Below, piece after piece: positions 6,552 to 13,815 of a stretch of DNA of 13,815 nucleotides. Location of the stretch: the NCBI GenBank assembly GCA_913063005.1, contig CAJXZI010000030.1, forward strand, positions 1 through 13,815. The letters run 5' to 3'. Position numbers and translations under genes: made by a program. The number at the start of each line of letters is the position of its first letter. The first letter of the stretch is position 1. The notes below the pieces were generated by a model. It did no database searches and was not told where the DNA came from. It was given only the letters and a program-made list of their open reading frames with translations. The DNA is from an uncultured Halieaceae bacterium. GTDB lineage: Bacteria; Pseudomonadota; Gammaproteobacteria; Pseudomonadales; Halieaceae.

Positions 6552-6598
6552 TCGGCCTTAACTCCAAGTCGTTAAGCGCACCCAAATTAAGGCGCTAT
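6552..6598 (-). promoter_or_regulatory. rpsL leader with an inverted repeat covering one SD
   Basis: TTAAGGC at 6593-6587 on the plus strand is the exact reverse complement of GCCTTAA at 6555-6561, separated by 25 bases. In the mRNA this 7-bp stem would hide the AAGG closest to the rpsL start and loop out the alternative GGAG. A second pairing, AGCGC (6607-6611) with GCGCT (6592-6596), could compete with the downstream arm of the rpoC terminator. Regulatory meaning is inferred. Confidence 0.3.
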
Positions 6599-6650
6599 AA
6601 AAAAAGAGCGCGAAGTCTAATGACGGGGACTGGCCCCGTCAAGTTCGCGC
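6599..6650 (-). terminator. Intrinsic terminator after rpoC
   Basis: Eight bases beyond the rpoC stop the minus strand forms a two-part hairpin: outer arms GCGCGAA (6650-6644) and TTCGCGC (6614-6608), inner arms GACGGGG (6640-6634) and CCCCGTC (6628-6622) with a 5-base loop. TC and seven T (6605-6599) follow. Both stems are perfect 7-bp pairs, making this the clearest terminator in the window. It separates rpoBC from the str genes, although read-through may feed them. Confidence 0.78.
6614..6642 (-). promoter_or_regulatory. Candidate rpsL-rpsG-fusA promoter inside the rpoC terminator
   Basis: On the minus strand TTGACG (6642-6637, 5 of 6 to -35) is followed after exactly 17 bases by TAGACT (6619-6614, 4 of 6 to -10). 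The bases after the -10 are TCGCGC, a GC-rich discriminator of the kind found at ribosomal promoters repressed by ppGpp and DksA. Transcription would start near 6607, about 55 bases before the rpsL ATG. No other good -35/-10 pair lies between rpoC and rpsL. Confidence 0.5.
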
Positions 6651-6657
6651 CACCCAA

Positions 6658-10947
<4,290 letters not shown>

Positions 10948-10960
10948 GTGTTCTCTCCCC

Positions 10961-13815
10961 TCAGAAGCCTGATGACTCGGACTCGAGATCGATATCGATA
11001 CCGAGCGAGCGGATTTCTTTGATCAATACATTGAACGACTCGGGCATACCCGGATCCATGCTGTGATCGCCATCAACGATGTTCTTGTACATCTTGGTTC
11101 GACCTGCCACGTCATCTGACTTAACAGTCAACATCTCCTGCAGGGTGTGTGCCGCACCGTAAGCTTCAAGTGCCCACACCTCCATCTCACCAAAGCGCTG
11201 ACCACCGAACTGTGCTTTACCGCCCAGCGGCTGCTGCGTGACAAGGCTGTAAGAGCCGGTAGACCGAGCGTGCATCTTGTCATCCACCAAGTGGTTAAGC
11301 TTGAGCATGTACATGTAACCAACGGTTACGGGACGATCGAACTCGTCGCCAGTACGTCCATCGTGCAGGACTAACTGGCCGCTATCTGGCAAGTCTGCCA
11401 GACGAAGTAGCGCCTTGATGCTGTCCTCGCTAGCGCCATCAAAAACGGGCGTCGCCATTGGCACACCGGGGCGTAGATTTTGCGCCATAGCCAGCAACTC
11501 GTCGTCCGACAGGCTGTCGATGTCTTCGTCGCGGCGGCTATCGCTGGTGTGTGCGTAGATTTCCTTCAAGAACTCACGCAACTTGGCCACTTTGACCTGC
11601 TGCTCGAGCATCTCATTAATCTTCACACCCAATCCACGTGACGCCATGCCAAGGTGAGTCTCAAGAATCTGGCCCACGTTCATTCGCGATGGCACACCCA
11701 GCGGGTTCAAGACGATGTCGACAGGTTCGCCGTTCTCGTCATAGGGCATATCTTCAACCGGCATAATCACCGAGATAACACCCTTGTTACCGTGACGACC
11801 AGCCATCTTGTCACCAGGCTGGATACGACGCTTCACCGCGAGGTAAACCTTCACGATCTTGAGAACGCCGGGGGCGAGGTCGTCGCCACTCTGCAGCTTC
11901 TCTTTTTTCGCCTCGAAACGCTCTTCGAGGAGCTGATTTTGCTCTTCAAGCAAACGTTGCGCTGATGCGAGCTGATCGTTTAGCTCAGAATCAGAGAACT
12001 TGAGCTTGAACCACTGCTCGCGATCGAGCTCTGCGAGCACGTCACCGTCGATCTTGGTACCTTTCGAGAGACCACCACCTGAGACAGTTGTCTGACCGTT
12101 CAGCAGATTTGCCAAACGAGCAAAGGTCGCCTCTTCGTAGATTCGGAGCTCTTCTTTCAGGTCCTTACGGTAATCAGCAAGCTGTGACGCTTCGATCTGC
12201 TTCGCACGCGCATCTTTCTCAAGACCATCGCGAGTGAAGACCTGAACGTCGATAACCGTGCCCTTATAGCTTGATGGAACGCGCAATGACGTGTCTTTCA
12301 CGTCAGAGGCCTTCTCACCAAAGATTGCACGCAACAACTTTTCTTCCGGTGTCAGTTGTGTCTCACCTTTTGGCGTGACCTTACCAACAAGAATGTCGCC
12401 GGCATCTACTTCGGCACCAATGTACACAATCCCTGATTCGTCGAGCTTGCCCAACGCACCTTCACCCACATTCGGGATATCGGCTGAAATCTCTTCGGCA
12501 CCCAACTTCGTATCACGAGCGATACAAGTGAGCTCCTGAATGTGAATCGTCGTTAGACGATCCTCTTCGACGACACGCTCGGATACGAGAATAGAATCCT
12601 CGAAGTTGTATCCGTTCCAAGGCATAAACGCGATGCGCATGTTCTGACCCAGCGCTAACTCACCCAGATCTACCGAAGGTCCATCGGCAAGGATGTCACC
12701 TCGCTGAACCGAATCGCCTGGGCTAACGATGGGACGCTGATTAACACAGGTGTTCTGGTTCGAACGCTTGTACTTAGTCAGGTTGTAAATATCGACCGGT
12801 GACGCGTCCTGACCCACCTCAGCTGGGTTAACACGCACGACAATTCGGCTCGCATCAACGGAGTCAACCACACCGCCGCGTGTTGCCACTTTGCACACGC
12901 CCGAGTCACGAGCCACGTAGCGCTCCATTCCCGTACCAACAAGTGGTGCCTGAGTCTTGAGCGTGGGTACAGCTTGACGCTGCATGTTTGAACCCATCAA
13001 TGCACGGTTCGCATCATCGTGCTCGAGGAAGGGAATCAACGCGGCTGCGATTGAAACCACCTGCTTTGGAGACACGTCCATGAAGTCCACTTCAGCAGCA
13101 GGCTTCACGGTAAATTCATTCATGTGGCGAACGTTAATGAGCTCGTCAACGAACTGGTTCGAATCGTTCAACGCCGCAGAAGCCTGTGCAATGACATGGT
13201 TCGCTTCGTTAATCGCTGAAAGGTATTCGATTTCATCGGTAACGACACCGTCGACAACCTTTCGATACGGCGACTCCAGGAACCCGTACTCGTTGGTGCG
13301 CGCATAGGCCGCCAATGAGTTGATGAGACCAATATTTGGACCTTCGGGTGTTTCAATTGGACATACACGACCGTAGTGCGTGGGGTGCACGTCGCGAACC
13401 TCGAAGCCCGCGCGCTCACGTGTAAGACCACCTGGACCCAACGCAGAGACACGACGCTTGTGAGTCACTTCCGACAGTGGATTGTTCTGGTCCATGAACT
13501 GCGACAACTGGCTTGAACCGAAGAACTCTTTGACCGCAGCCGAAACTGGCTTCGCGTTGATAAGATCTTGCGGCATTAAGCCCTCGCTTTCCGCCATGGA
13601 AAGACGCTCTTTAACGGCACGCTCGACACGAACCAAACCTACTCGGAACTGGTTCTCAGCCATTTCACCAACAGAACGGATCCGACGGTTACCGAGGTGA
13701 TCGATATCGTCAACCACACCCCGACCGTTACGGATACCAACGAGACACTTCAGAACTGCCACGATGTCTTCTTTATCCAGAGTGCCGCTACCAGTGACGT
13801 CTTCACGACCCAGAC
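10961..13815 (-). CDS. rpoB: RNA polymerase beta subunit, 5' end beyond the window
   Basis: The C-terminal 950 residues of beta are present; by comparison with E. coli (1342 residues) about 400 N-terminal residues lie past the right edge. The frame is open through to the edge: the GTG at 13762 is an internal valine codon, not a start. The rifampicin-binding cluster (13439-13519, E. coli 507-533) has the usual Asp516, His526 and Ser531 equivalents; the only change I see there is a conservative Ile to Val before the serine. The flap (KVTPKGETQLTPEE), the lineage insert with its coiled-coil-like Glu/Gln-rich part, the GDKMAGRHGNKGV active-site segment and the C-terminal clamp (GGKAQFGGQRFGEMEVWALEAYGA) are all present. 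The C-terminus ends ESESSGF, a few residues longer than E. coli. The stop TGA lies within the SD of rpoC (TGAGGGGAGAG), so translation is probably coupled. Confidence 0.99.
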   Translation of the reverse strand, partial: LGREDVTGSGTLDKEDIVAVLKCLVGIRNGRGVVDDIDHLGNRRIRSVGEMAENQFRVGLVRVERAVKERLSMAESEGLMPQDLINAKPVSAAVKEFFGSSQLSQFMDQNNPLSEVTHKRRVSALGPGGLTRERAGFEVRDVHPTHYGRVCPIETPEGPNIGLINSLAAYARTNEYGFLESPYRKVVDGVVTDEIEYLSAINEANHVIAQASAALNDSNQFVDELINVRHMNEFTVKPAAEVDFMDVSPKQVVSIAAALIPFLEHDDANRALMGSNMQRQAVPTLKTQAPLVGTGMERYVARDSGVCKVATRGGVVDSVDASRIVVRVNPAEVGQDASPVDIYNLTKYKRSNQNTCVNQRPIVSPGDSVQRGDILADGPSVDLGELALGQNMRIAFMPWNGYNFEDSILVSERVVEEDRLTTIHIQELTCIARDTKLGAEEISADIPNVGEGALGKLDESGIVYIGAEVDAGDILVGKVTPKGETQLTPEEKLLRAIFGEKASDVKDTSLRVPSSYKGTVIDVQVFTRDGLEKDARAKQIEASQLADYRKDLKEELRIYEEATFARLANLLNGQTTVSGGGLSKGTKIDGDVLAELDREQWFKLKFSDSELNDQLASAQRLLEEQNQLLEERFEAKKEKLQSGDDLAPGVLKIVKVYLAVKRRIQPGDKMAGRHGNKGVISVIMPVEDMPYDENGEPVDIVLNPLGVPSRMNVGQILETHLGMASRGLGVKINEMLEQQVKVAKLREFLKEIYAHTSDSRRDEDIDSLSDDELLAMAQNLRPGVPMATPVFDGASEDSIKALLRLADLPDSGQLVLHDGRTGDEFDRPVTVGYMYMLKLNHLVDDKMHARSTGSYSLVTQQPLGGKAQFGGQRFGEMEVWALEAYGAAHTLQEMLTVKSDDVAGRTKMYKNIVDGDHSMDPGMPESFNVLIKEIRSLGIDIDLESESSGF

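Noticed and set aside
13439..13519. Rifampicin-resistance change in the rpoB cluster
   Set aside because: The classical resistance positions have the normal residues. The single Ile to Val difference is conservative and likely natural variation.

Overview
The window is a stretch of gammaproteobacterial chromosome with every gene on the minus strand. From the right edge leftwards, in transcription order, it holds the 3' two-thirds of rpoB, complete rpoC, then the start of the str operon (rpsL, rpsG, fusA). After a roughly 620-base gene-poor, repeat-bearing spacer come two overlapping genes for a periplasmic molybdenum hydroxylase of the isoquinoline 1-oxidoreductase (IorAB) type. The beta and beta' subunits resemble those of Pseudomonas/E. 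coli closely and carry the lineage inserts expected of Gammaproteobacteria. The continuous rpoBC-rpsL-rpsG-fusA order is the Pseudomonas-like arrangement; in E. coli these are two separate loci. Overall feel (moderate GC, Tat-exported IorB-like enzyme) suggests a free-living, possibly marine gammaproteobacterium, but genus or family cannot be fixed from this window.

Region 6658-13815: rpoB and rpoC are separated by 13 bases; rpoC has a GTG start behind a strong Shine-Dalgarno (SD) sequence. A two-part hairpin plus T7 tract follows rpoC (6599-6650). A sigma70-like promoter with a GC-rich discriminator is embedded in the same bases and points at rpsL, so the ribosomal genes can be transcribed separately from rpoBC.

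Region 3465-6551: rpsL (S12), rpsG (S7) and fusA (EF-G). The 108-base rpsL-rpsG gap contains several hairpins, one of which could be exchanged for another, and sits where S7 autoregulation acts in E. coli. tuf, the usual fourth gene, does not follow fusA.

Region 2845-3464: no convincing gene. It holds a C-rich, G-poor fusA mRNA tail, two blocks of short degenerate direct repeats (theme TGAAAG-GCC on the plus strand), two intrinsic-terminator-like hairpins, one doubtful 33-codon reading frame, and a candidate promoter for the hydroxylase genes.

Region 86-2844: a 153-residue two-[2Fe-2S] subunit and a 766-residue molybdopterin subunit whose coding sequences overlap as ATGA. The large subunit has a twin-arginine signal that ends in a lipobox, so the enzyme is probably exported folded and lipid-anchored. 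Its substrate and electron acceptor are not visible here. Bases 1-85 hold only a weak hairpin and a fragment of a short repeat.

The window is mostly core housekeeping genes. I see no defence, mobile or otherwise clearly new multi-gene system; the parts most worth a second look are the regulatory junctions and the spacer after fusA.
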